A stretch of DNA of 64,000 bases from Bolinopsis microptera (lineage: Eukaryota; Ctenophora; Tentaculata; Lobata; Bolinopsidae), in contig NC_087080.1 of NCBI RefSeq assembly GCF_026151205.1, positions 15,447,337-15,511,336 of the forward strand. Direction: 5' to 3'. The notes beneath the pieces were generated by a model. It was not told where the DNA came from, searched no databases, and worked only from the letters and a program-made list of their open reading frames with translations. Shown here in pieces: positions 1 to 11,700 of this stretch. The first letter of the stretch is position 1. Every line of letters starts with the position of its first letter. A program made the position numbers and the translations under genes.

Positions 1-991
1 CCCTAGTACGAATAGCAGTCAGATTTGTCTCAGTATTTTCACCAGTATTTTCACCAGTAGTAATATTATTTCTTGTTCTTAGCAGTAAGTTAGATAGTGC
101 AGTTAAAGTGGTTATAGTATTAAAGTAGTTACGGAATCTGTAGTAGCATAGTAGTCATGGTAGCATAGTAGTCATGGTAGCATTTTAGTAGTTGAATATT
201 TTTCTGATCCTAGCAAGTAGCAGTTGACTTCAAATCCCAAATGGAAATTAGCTAAATGTCATATAGTCATATTTAAAATCCAATGACATGAGCGTTCTAG
301 AAAATTGCATTTGTCTGTAATAGATATTAAAGTCGCCACTTGTCATGTCAACCTTCACTATAGTTATCATCAGCTGTAGCACTAGTAGTGGTACTTACAA
401 TATTGGCTGCTCTCAAGGATTTATAACTTTTGACTGCCCTTTAGCTTTGGCCAGATTGACGTAAGAATGACGTAAAATTGTGAACTATTATTAAAAACAT
501 CAGATTTTCTTTCGTTATAAATTCTGAAATACCGACAACTAGTAGACCACCCAGCTAGTCAGTAGACCACCCACAAAGTTATAAATCTTTATTGCGCAGC
601 TGCTAAACTACCGGTAGTCAGAGTAGTTTATTACTAATAGTTAAATAGTAGTAGTAGTAGCTGTAGAAGTAGGAGATATCATAACGCACATGCAACCAAC
701 AAGTATTTGTAATATCATACCACACCAGCTACCAGCTCTTAAGTGCAATAGAATTACATTAAAAGGTCGATATAATCTGGAAGTATAGATCAGAATTCAG
801 AATGTAGTTTAATAGGTAGACCATGGGACCTGAATGCAGTAAATGTTTATAAAATTGGGAAACTTTTACTTAAAAGAACAATTACAGAAAACAATTCGTA
901 TATTTATCACTCCTAACAAAGCTTTATAAGTTACATCCGCACAATTTCACGAATATTTCTTATATTTGTTACTAAATCAACATTCCTGCAG
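1..991. other. no gene recognised; upstream or intronic DNA of the RasGEF gene
   Basis: AT-rich sequence with simple repeats of the kind gtagtagtag near 640-660 and a short direct repeat of catagtagtcatggtag near 145-180. No long open frame or recognisable exon was found. The first exon of the RasGEF gene at 992 begins directly after a splice acceptor, so this stretch is probably an intron of that gene, with earlier exons outside the window or unrecognised here. Confidence 0.5.
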
Positions 992-2321
992 GAGCACAAA
1001 TGTGACGTCATGTACAGTCCAGCAACCTCCATATCCTCCGAACACCTGAACTGGACCTTCTTTCTTAAGGTCAAACCTAGAGACATCGCCCATCAGATGA
1101 CACAGATAGACTTTGACAAGTTCTCCAAAATCAAAGTAAGCTTAGTTTGTGATCTATCATTTTTGGTGGGATATATCAAAGTGCAACTGATCTTGAAAAA
1201 AGTTTACAACCATCTAAAATGAATCTAATAATTTAGCACAGAAATTAAGAATTGACAGTTAAATTAAAATGTAAACCCTTCCTCTCTTTCAGTTGTGTGA
1301 AATATTGAAATACGTCAAGGCTCCCTCCGAGACCACCTCCCCAAATATGTGCTCCTTCGTAAACCATTTCAACTCCGTCAGTTTCTGGGCTTCTTCTCTT
1401 GTGCTCCGCAGAGAAACCAAGGTTTGTTTATTTCTGTATTTATACTCCTGCCCCTCATTTAAACAGCTACTAAGACTAGAAAAATCCACTCTACAACTAA
1501 ATATTTCAACTAAAAAATATTCAAAATTCGATGTAAATTGACCAATATACCCCCAGGATGAGAGACAGCGAGTTTACAGACGTCTCCTCTCCGTGATGGA
1601 GCACCTGATAAAACTAAATAACTTCTCCTCTGCCTTTGCGCTGTTTGCAGCTCTCTGCAAAACTGCTGTTCGACGAGTAGTCAACTTATCCAGCAAGCAA
1701 GAAAAAGTAAGTAGAGGAAATTTGTGTGTTTCAAATCTCATACATTTACACTTCAGATTTACCATGCTTCAAGCGGGCATATTGCGCATATATTTTCAAT
1801 TATATAATAGATCAGTTGACTAATAATCCCTCCCGCAGATCCTCGATAACTCTCAAACACTGATGGATAGTTCAGAGTCATACAAGAACCTGAGAAGTGC
1901 TCTGAAGTCAGCCACTCCTCCTCTTATTGCTTATCTGGGGCTCTGCATGGCAGATCTTACTTTCCTAATTCATGGTACTTATTTCTCTTCTTACTTTCAA
2001 CTTTTAATACAACATTTGGACTGATCAACAGTAATACTATAAACACTCGTTTAATCAACAATGTTGTAAGGATTATTTTGAGTCTAACCCAGTTTGCTTG
2101 CAGGAAACCCAGACAAACTGGAGAGCGGTCACGTCAACTTCACAAAGCGTCACCTGACCTACACGTTCATGAACGTCGTACGAACAAGCCAGGCAGTGCC
2201 GTACAACATCACACCACGTGACGACATTATAACCTTCTTCAACAACTTCTCCGATTACATGGAGGAGGAGGAGATGTGGACGAGAAGCGAGCAGATCAAA
2301 CCTAGGAAGAAGAGAAGCTAG
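992..2321 (+). CDS. RasGEF (CDC25-homology) domain protein, C-terminal exons, 5' partial
   Basis: Five exons join in phase: 992-1135, 1293-1421, 1557-1706, 1839-1974 and 2104-2321 (TAG). They give about 258 residues, close to one full RasGEF catalytic domain. Landmarks in order are VKPRDIAHQMTQIDFDKFSKIK-like entry (domain start), SFVNHFNSVSFWASSLVL, RRLLSVMEHLIKLNNFSSAF, the conserved helical region ending ALKSATPPLIAYLG, and the closing NFTKRH segment. These match the family pattern in which F-N-x-x-S-x-W-V and helical hairpin residues catalyse nucleotide exchange on Ras-like GTPases in the cytoplasm or at membranes. The first exon follows an acceptor, so the N terminus, where RasGEFs carry REM, PH, RA or cNMP domains, lies upstream. 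An AATAAA follows the stop near 2346. The subfamily (RapGEF, RasGRF, SOS, RalGDS) is not resolved from this piece. Confidence 0.87.
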
Positions 2322-2329
2322 AGTTGGCG

Positions 2330-3100
2330 ATGAGAGAGATCTTAAAATAAACTTGCTCGCCATGTTGTCACGTGCCCATGTTGTCACCTGCTTACAAGGT
2401 CTGGTGACCTGTTTGACCCGAAGTTGAGCGTATCTCGGATCGGACAAATCGACTAAATCTAAAGACAGTGAAAATCCCACAACCTTTTCGATTTCTTAAA
2501 GCTGTACAATTGACTCTGAGTTTCAATTCTTGATGAATTTATTTTCGTATTGCTGAATTTTATATTGAAAATTATAGATTATAATAGTTTTACATGTAAT
2601 TGTAAGTGTGTCCATAAGTTTAAACATAAGTCTTCAAGGTTGATAGTTAGCCTCAAGTTCCTACTGACAGAGCAATATAGTTGTATGTTGAAGTCTTTGC
2701 TGGAGTGGGTCAGGAATTGTTTTTAATCGAGGTTTTATTATAGCGAACAAAAAGCTTAAACTTGTATTAAATTTAAATATATCTGATAGTTTTAGATAAT
2801 AGCATATACTCGAAAACGGTTATTTATTTGCTTTAAGTTTATAGACGAAATTGTTTTACAATTTGTTCAATAGAAAATTCGTGTTTATTTTCGATCCATT
2901 CCCGACGAATAATTTGTGGACAAAATTAAGTCTGCATTTAAATTAAATTAAGTTGTAAATTGACATCAGTAAAACCTTAACAGGTGACACTCTTTAAATG
3001 TTTTTTTCAAATTATTTCAACTCAGCGCGCGTCTTGGTAGGTTATATAATAATAAACCTACAACATACAAGTAAAACCGAACTATACAAGGTGTGGGGTG
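2330..3100. other. 3' flank of the RasGEF gene, no gene seen
   Basis: AT-rich DNA with an AATAAA near 2346 that could serve the RasGEF transcript. Open frames here on either strand overlap the last RasGEF exon or are short and lack splice context or recognisable protein features. Nothing else is supported. Confidence 0.5.
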
Positions 3101-3101
3101 T

Positions 3102-3190
3102 CCCTTTACTGGGCGGCTCTCAGCCTGTCATTCCGCCGCGCCATTTCTTATTAACACAAAAGCCTGAGGTCCTCATGTCAGTAAGGTATA
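3102..3190. repeat. dispersed palindromic repeat, copy 1
   Basis: Contains the family core GCCTGTCATTCCGCC preceded by GGGCGGCTCTCA and followed by a short AT-rich spacer and GCCTGAGGTCC. The same modules, in either orientation, recur at about 4099-4175, 4350-4445, 4455-4490, 4768-4805, 4945-5025, 20392-20410 and 20733-20798. This looks like a short non-coding mobile element whose ends are GCCCAGTA-like and GGACCCCAGGCTATTAT-like. Confidence 0.6.
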
Positions 3191-3195
3191 TAGTC

Positions 3196-3492
3196 TGAGG
3201 TGAGGTGAGGTGAGGTGAGGTGAGGTGAGGTGAGGTGAGGTGAGGTGAGGTGAGGTGAGGTGAGGTGAGGTGAGGTGAGGTGAGGTGAGGTGAGGTGAGG
3301 TGAGGTGAGGTGAGGTGAGGTGAGGTGCAGAGGTGAGGTGCAGAGGTGAGGTGAGGTGAGGTGAGGTGAGGTGAGGTGAGGTGAGGTGAGGTGAGGTGAG
3401 GTGAGGTGAGGTGAGGTGAGGTGAGGTGAGGTGAGGTGAGGTGAGGTGAGGTGAGGTGAGGTGAGGTGAGGTGAGGTGAGGTGAGGTGAGGG
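3196..3492. repeat. (TGAGG)n pentanucleotide microsatellite, about 58 copies
   Basis: Nearly pure 5-bp repeat of GAGGT on the plus strand, interrupted once around 3325-3345 by two GCAGA-containing variant units. The array starts immediately beside a copy of the dispersed palindromic repeat, whose GCCTGAGGTCC terminus could have seeded it. No coding meaning is supported. Confidence 0.95.
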
Positions 3493-4098
3493 GTTACCTA
3501 CCCTTTAGTCGAGGTCCTCCTTACCCCGACGGTCTCAGGATTATATCCCATTGCTTTGCTACCAGGAGTAGTTGTTACTACTACCTCCGCCGCGCTGTTA
3601 CTCCGTGTGACGCTGTTCCGCTTATCCTGAAAGATTTAACTTTAAGTGGTAACCACCTGACACTTTCTAAATGATACATTATGTTTTAAGAAATGATCTA
3701 ATTACGTATACAGTAAAACTACTCTGTGACAAAAGAATAAAAGAAATTTGACAACTATCCATAAAATGCGTTACAAAAAATAAAGGAGAATTAATTAAAA
3801 GCATTAAATTTACGGCGAGTAAAATTTAACATCAAACATACAGTAAATCGAAAGTAGAAAAAGTTAATACAATTGCATTTTGTATTAACTTAACCATAAC
3901 TTGATTCACGATGCCAATCCTTCACAGATCGGCGAGGCCCAGTGCAGTGCATTTTGCGCCGATCTACGGTTGCGAGTAGAAATATTGTGCGCGGCGCGGC
4001 CCAGTAGTGCATCGCAATACAATACATAACAGTGTGACTGCAGACTAATATGCAGTAAGCGGAGTAAAACTAAAACTACAACATATTTATATTTACCT

Positions 4099-5025
4099 AA
4101 GGACCCCAGGCTATTATTTTTATGAAAATTTGGCGGAATGACAGGCTGAGCTGAGCTGTGAGCGCCGCCCAGTATTCAGTAAACCTATATAAAAAAGACT
4201 TACACATTGACATTACAGTTACCGGGGGTGGCGTTTCTAAAAATCCGGACGTGTGGAAATTGTGGCAGAATTAACGAAAAAGTCCCATTTATTTCAAATA
4301 TTTGAATTTTATTTAAACTCTTTGAATTTTATTGTATCTTACTGCATACTGGCCCGCACTCAGCCTGTCATTCCGCCGAAATGCCGAATCTCTATTGTTT
4401 ATAAACATGATAGCCTGAGGTCCCCAGGTAAACCTGGGGACTCCAGGTAAACCTGGGGACCCCAGGTTATTATGTTCATAAACATAGCCTGGCGTATTTG
4501 AACCCTTTAAAACGCGCAAATAGCCGCGTTTATGCGATTTTACAATCAATTAATCAAATTTTACAGTCTAACTCAGCGCGCGGCTCTTGTAGCGCGTACG
4601 TCACTTCTTTTTTATTGGTAGTTGGCGTGCACGTGATCTTTTGCGCAACTGTAATTAGTTCTGAACTATCACATAAATGCTAGTCATGTGCGCTCTAACA
4701 TCCAATAAGAATTCGCACTTTTTTCAGGGCGATGGAGGTCGTAATTCACTCAGCCCGAATAAAAATTCGGCGGAATGACAGGCTGAGTGCCGCCCAGTAA
4801 GCTCTATCCAGAGCCCTTGCTGCTTGCGCTTGCAGTGGCTTACTGGGCCGCTTGTATCACGTTGCGACCCCCACGGTCGTTTCACTGACGATACAGGGGG
4901 AGCCGCGCACTTCGTGCGCGGCGGGTCATACAACGTATGACAACTGGGCCGCGCTCAGCCTGTCATTCCGCCAAATCTTTATTCTATATGTTAATGAACA
5001 TAATAGCCTGGGGTCCTCAGGTAAC
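4099..5025. repeat. cluster of five dispersed palindromic repeat copies
   Basis: Copies lie at about 4099-4175 (GGACCCCAGGCTATTAT to GGCGGAATGACAGGCTGAG to GCCGCCCAGTA), 4350-4445 (reverse order), 4455-4490 (partial), 4768-4805 and 4945-5025. Opposed copies can pair and form hairpins. Between them is GC-richer DNA, including a palindrome near 4905-4925 (GCGCACTTCGTGCGC). Open frames over these copies are read-through of repeat DNA and are not called as genes. Confidence 0.6.
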
Positions 5026-5279
5026 AAGGATTCCTACTCCTACTTGGCTTGTAACTGTTTTACAGTATGTCAATCAATTTTTACTGTTTTAGTTTAAAGT
5101 CTTGATGCCGTTACTTTTAATATTAGGGAAGTATGAATAGGGTTATTTTTTGGGGATGCTTTTTGAACTTGTTTGAAATTGTTTGATAAAGTTGTAATTA
5201 ATAATTTATTAATTTTGGTGGTAAGATATTTATGTTTTGTGTACCATGCTGTAAACTATGTTTTGTGTTAAGTGACATA

Positions 5280-5527
5280 GGGGTCGTTCTCATATTACGT
5301 AATCATCTTGATTGACGATGTCAACCTAACGATCTACGAAGGTGCGATCTACTTCAAAGCAAGAATGATAGATTCCTTTCGGAATCTATTATCACCCCCC
5401 CCTCGTAATCATTCGGAAACCCCCTCAGCTCCCACTCGGCTGATTACCTAACTTATCTATTGATTATATCTCTGCTACAATTATCTTTAAAAATTGGCCA
5501 AAAACTGATTAATATGTGAATGACCCC
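5280..5527. mobile_element. MITE with GGGGTCGTTC terminal inverted repeats, copy 1
   Basis: Begins GGGGTCGTTCTCATATTACG and ends with the inverted form ATATGTGAATGACCCC. The interior is noncoding. A shorter, better preserved copy at 20868-21026 has the same ends and TTA on both sides, and a solo end is present near 29846-29872. A 3-bp TTA duplication suggests a PIF/Harbinger-type element, which is an inference. Confidence 0.65.
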
Positions 5528-5798
5528 TTATTGGTTGGTAACAATGAACGTCCAATCAAAATCCACTGTTTTTATTTATTATAATGACACCATTGACATA
5601 TATTTTTGTGGTTTCATCCTAACTTTCCATTTCATTAACGTACATTATCCTCATATCAGGATTACAACTACTGTGTATCCAATGAATTATTTGTATATAT
5701 TTTGCATCCTGGTATCCTAGAATCATGTATTACTGTATCCTGTTTATACCAAAAAATTGTTTTACTCCCTGAACATTCTTAAGTAATACACAGAATTC

Positions 5799-8700
5799 AT
5801 GGCCAAGATAGTGACTATAAGAGAAGTGAGAAGATTTATCATACAATCATTGAGAGCAGCCGGTGGAAGAGATGCACAATGTGAAGACCTGGCAGACGTT
5901 CTAGTTGCAGCTGATGTACGTGGACATTACAGCCATGGCTTGAATAGACTTGGTAAGAAGTAAGAGAATTAGATTGTTTCATTGTAATTTTGGTTGGATC
6001 AATTATTAAAGATTATTCTGGATGATGAAATGACAATATGAAGAGGCTGATGGACAATGATTACCAAAAATATCAGTGGAACTGATTTCATCGGATTTCA
6101 TATGACCACTGCCGAATGATATCCCAAATGGTCATAATCAATCTTGCTCAATATTAATACGCTCTGAAACCAAGAGATAAGAAATTTTTACACAGCCTTG
6201 GAATCATCATATTCCTCCAAAAATTGCATCCTCCAATAGTCATGATTTATTTTACAGAAATGTATTGTGAAGATTATCAGAGAGGTACATCTGACAAAGA
6301 TGCTTCACCAGTAACAGAAAAAGAGACTGCAGCAACAGGTATATAATGTAGTTTAGTGCATGTTAGAAAGACGATATGTTGTTCACTTAATTTACAATTC
6401 AAAAAATTATTTATCAGTTATAAATCCTTGGTATTGTGAATTAAATGTTCTGATTTTGGTTCTGAATTGAACATAGACATTTAAATACAACATTTTCAGC
6501 ACTAGTGAATGGAAATAATTGTCTAGGAGCAACAGTTGGCAAGTATTGTATGAATCTTGCAATTCAGAAATCCAAAGAAATTGGTGTGGGTGTTGTAACT
6601 GCTAAAGGTGAGGAACAAGAGAAGAAGGTTATTGTTTATATGATGCAAGCACTACCTTGACACTATAACCTTTAAATTTCAGAGAAGAAAAATTATATTA
6701 TCGATGTTAGTATACGAAATTTCAGTTTTCATATTTGTGAAATGTATTATCTCCTGACCTTTGTGATTACACTCTTTTTCGGCCACATGTGTACTAGATG
6801 ATTTAATTCCAGATATCACTGCTGTAACCATATTTAACGAATGAATACATAACGAACTACGTGTAAATGTTCATTTTAACATTTCGCCCATTGAAAAGGC
6901 ATATGAACATATTATATTCAGTATACACAAATGAAAATGCTCTTCAAAACCTAATTTAAAACCTAATTCAAAACCTTTCAATACTCTGGCTCCCAAATGT
7001 TTCTAATGTAATTCAGTTCAGCAAGAATTTAAGGAACTCCAGCCATGGTATACAGACACAAAATATTGAGATCTGCATTAGAGTTGCCAGTCTGGTGTGC
7101 ACAACCCACACTCACAGGACTGTTGTTACTGAAGAACTTTGACTTGGAGGAGCAGTAATGGCGCGCAGCTAGACGTGCACTATACTTTCTTATCGTCATC
7201 CTGAGTCCCAATATATGGCCGGACTGCATACCGCTCCTCCCCACGTAGCGTGCTGCAGTTTGTGCTAGAGATTCAGCCCAAGGGACATCATAGTCTTCCT
7301 GATGACAGCTCTTTAGGTTGTAGTCGATGTAGGAGATGTTTGGTAGTATTCCTGATACTGGGGCTTCTGCGTCCTTTAAATCATCATCTGAGACTTCTGC
7401 AATCGGTTTAGAGGATATCTTCATTAGAGTGAACCCAAGAAGGATAGCTATTCGGATGAGTGCTGTTGTCGTGGTCATCTGTAAGGTGTTAGGGAATGTC
7501 AAATATTATCTGAATTTACTAATCAGGATGAGAATTTAACCTAAGTTTATTCCTTTTCATTATAGTTAAGATGAGTAGAGTGAAACGTCGAAGTTCAGGC
7601 AATGCTAACCATATGTTGACCAAACTGCAGCCGACCATGGCAAATTATTTCAAATAATTAAAAACTATTAAATGAAAGCATGACTAGTGAATGCTATGCA
7701 GCCTTAAAGTTTGTTGAATGCTAACTATCCGATGCTTAGAATTTAGTAGATAATTATTCAGTAAATAAACTGGTCCGGAGATTAAAGTTTTGCTGTATTG
7801 TCAATATAACATAACAGTCCCAACAACAACAACAAAACTTGATAATGTCAACAATACAAAACATTTTAATGCGGTCTGTTGTACTGTGCCTGCTAAAATA
7901 AGGTTTAAAGGTTTATGGCAGAGAAAAAAATTGTCTGGTTTAATTTTAACAGCGTTGGCAACATCATAACGAAGTTAATTGTTGAGATTTGTTACGGAAG
8001 AAAAGGTGGGTGTCTAAGATAGGACGCCCACAAAGTCAGAGTTAATAAAAATCCAAAGCTTGGTCCCAAACTAAGATCAGAATAATCTTGGCCAGCAATG
8101 AGCCCCCTATTTATTGCCATGGCCAAGAATCATCATGCAGCATGCAGGTGTTAATGGTGATCTTATCATCGAATATCAATTAAAGAGGGTCGGTCCAAGG
8201 TCTAATTAAAGCAATTAAAAGCCAATTAATGAAATATCAGCTTTTGAAACAAAACACCGCCACTACTAAGTGAAATTTACTTCGAGTCAGCTGGGAATCG
8301 TTAGCTGTTTATTGAATATTTCACCAGGCTGGAGCAGTCAAGTGGAGCAAATTGGTGCTTGGAAAGTAATTAAAAGGGCTAAAGGTTGATATTACTTAAG
8401 ATACAAATTAGAAGATTGCACAACTAGTGCTCTAGTGAGCTGAGAAAATAACCATGACCCTGACTTTAAACTGATCTCTTGATATCAATGAACAAATATT
8501 ATCGGGTTGCGATATTTATCTCCGTTTCTATTTCGGATCATGATTTTACGAGGAAAATTGTGGTACAAAATTCATTGATTTGATTAATTCTAGATTTGCT
8601 GCATTTGATCAGCTCTCTGAAACTCAGCCATCTGGAACTTAAGATTAGGACACATTGATCATCATACAGGCTGCAGATGGTTAGGTATTCGCAGATAACA

Positions 8701-11700
8701 TATCTTAAGCGGAACCTTTGATCAATTTGTTTTACTTTTAAGGATACAATTTACGTTGATCTGATTAAAAGTCAGATAATATTTACTTAATTAATATTTA
8801 CTGGGTAAATCACGTTGTTGATAATATGACAAATTGAAACAACTCTCTTTTTCAACAGTAAAAAATATCAATCCACAAATATTGGTCCTAATTGCTAATA
8901 TAAGCGAAATATAACCCCCTCCTAAGCTCCTAAACTGTGTCCCTCCACTACTTCTTGTCGTATGCGTACCTGCAGTAAACGTACCACTTTCCGTTGTGGT
9001 ACCGTGAAGAACATGCTGAAGGAGCGCTGTAGGGGTGTTCATTCTTTATAAGAGAAGCAAACTTGGCAAAGAAATCCTCGCATACCTGCGGGAAATGTGT
9101 TTTAGACAATTTGAAAATGAAGTCAGATTTTCAACATACATTTCAACCAATATACAATGTACATTATATATAGGGTGTTTATAACGTCGTAGGTATAACG
9201 TCGAGATTGTTAGGTAAACCAAAGATATGATCTTATCAAAAACTAGCTGAAAATTCCTCATCAACAAAACAGTCACATCTTGAAAAACGATCCCCAAATA
9301 CTCAAATAGTATACCTCATATTCGCTAGCTCCATAATTTCCCACAAAGCAATATCCCCCGAATTTAGGGAACTTGTTGTATCCCGGACAGTGTCCGAGCC
9401 TCCTGTCCTGACTCAACCAGCTGTCTGTTGTCTTCTTGATCTCCTCGTTCCAGGGTACATGTCCCAGGTTGAAGTTGTTGTTCGTGTTCTAAACAATGCT
9501 GGTTAAATGCATGCACTGTTAGATTAGTTGAACTTACCAGGGATAGTCAAGAAAAGCATAGAAATCCTTGGTTTAAGAAGAAACTCAGCAATCTTGTACC
9601 TGAATTTAAAACAAAAAGCGAGTAATTCATAACATTTACTGATTTACAAGGTTGGACCTACTTTAGACAACTATCCAGAATGTCTGCACTCTGTCTTGAT
9701 ACCAAGGTAGCAGTCAAGCCACAGGATATGAAACACAGGATCGAGAGAAGAGCGAAGAGGGAAATAGTTGACATGGTTATATCTGGCTGTTAATGAAATT
9801 AAATAGTTAACATTAGAATTTGTTCTGAATGATATATAATAATGATATGGGGAATCAATTCGACTGTGTTGAAATGGCTCCAGGGTCGTATGTGGTTATG
9901 CAATATGCATATTGCACAAACCTGTAAACCAGTGTTATGTTTCACCGTATGTAGAACTTAATTAACTTTATCAAGGGACGTGAGTGGAAATGTAAAAATG
10001 GAAAACATATTCTAATATTGACCGCAGTAGAATGTATTCATTATAAAATATTGTTACACATACCCAAGCTACCATGTGATTACAATTGTGTACCTTTTCA
10101 GGTTCAAACCACTTTGGGATTGCTGGGTTTTACGGTCTAATGGCTAAAGAAGCTGGTCTTGTTGGGATCTCCTTAACCAACACCTCTCCTCTTCAGGTAC
10201 TCAATTCAGGGCTAATACCATGGTTACTAAAGTTACCGTAGTTACTAAAGTTACCATGGTTACTAAAGTTACCATATATGGATATCATGGTTTCCTTAGT
10301 TAACATGGTATATATAATATTTTTCCACCGTGAAGAAAAACGCTCAAATTAGGTTTTTTTTTATGTGACTATCGACGTACTCATAACATAAGGCGGCTTC
10401 GTCGGCGAGAGCAATATACAACAGATGCGGACTGTTCTTTGAGCACAAATAATCGAACTAAGAGCTTGAATTGATGAACTCATTTCTTAAGAAGTAAAGA
10501 AGTAAAGAAACCGACTCCCTATTGTATAACTTATCCGCCATAAACAAAACAATAGATAAGTTTGGGTTTATCGGTTGAGCTCCGAAGGTCCTTATCATCA
10601 AAGCGAATGAGATCATCGTATACTTTATTTAATCTCGCCGCACTTAGTAGACCAGATGGTCGATCCCCTGAGAGAAGACTCAGAGATTCAATAAAAGATT
10701 TGTAAATAGTATGTTATAATGACTAGCAAACACGTGCAAACTGTCGAGGGCGTGATTACTTTTCACACGTGATTACTTTTCGCACCTACAAATGGTGTTT
10801 CTGGAATTATGTTCTAGAAGAAACCCTCAACATTCCTAAACCTTAATTATGAGAACTCTCAATTCTCTTCAGACTGACACTTCAAGTCCTAGGTACCAAC
10901 CAGGGGTAAAGTTTGTACATTGGGGACAAATCCTATCAGTGTAATCGCCCCAGCCCTGGGGGATGACTATTTCGCTCTGGACATGGCAACTTCAGCTGTT
11001 GCCATAGGAAAGGTGGGTAACCGTAGAGATTTAATGTTTTATGTATCCTAGATACCAACACGAGGGAACTAATCCTGTATGAGTATCGGTTTTTGCTCCA
11101 GCAACAGATGATAATTATTTTGCTTTGGATATGGCAACGACAACTGAACTTGCACTTGGTAAGGTGAGATGAAAGTATTTGAGGGAAGGTTGTGGCTCAC
11201 CTCCCCGCAAATATTTGCCCACACATTATATTTTGCTTACGGGGGTCACCTTAAAATTCTTTGTGGGTATTTAGAGAAGTGTAACTGCATTGCCCCAAAC
11301 TTCAAGCTTGTATAAGGATCAAAAGCCATATTTCGATACATGCAAATGAAGTAAGTTGAACTTTCACAAACAGCAACAAATGAAAACATTCGAGAACCTA
11401 TAAAAGGTATCACAAAACCCAGGTAACCAATACAGTGACTTGGTCAGTGAAGCTATACATGCAGACCACCTGGTTATACTTTAAAAGAGCCCAAACTATA
11501 AAAACTTTATCGAAGCTCCCAATTCGGGGTTTTATCAGAGTGACACTATCGACACCATATGGTCACTTAAATATTGAAATGTTATTATATCACTACCAGA
11601 TGCGCATCTAATCATGCTAAAAAAGTAAGTTCGTAGTACTCCCATAATCTGCTAAAACCCTTATGATAGGGCTCACAGCTCACACCTGTGCATGAACCAA

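Noticed and set aside
2073-2480. Minus-strand 135-codon ORF
   Set aside because: Lies antisense to the last RasGEF exon and has no features of its own.
7029-7478. Interleukin-17-like cytokine
   Set aside because: SPVSVGC recalls the PVGC-C motif, but the partner cysteines and their spacing are absent, and the stronger similarity is to the neighbouring nested gene.
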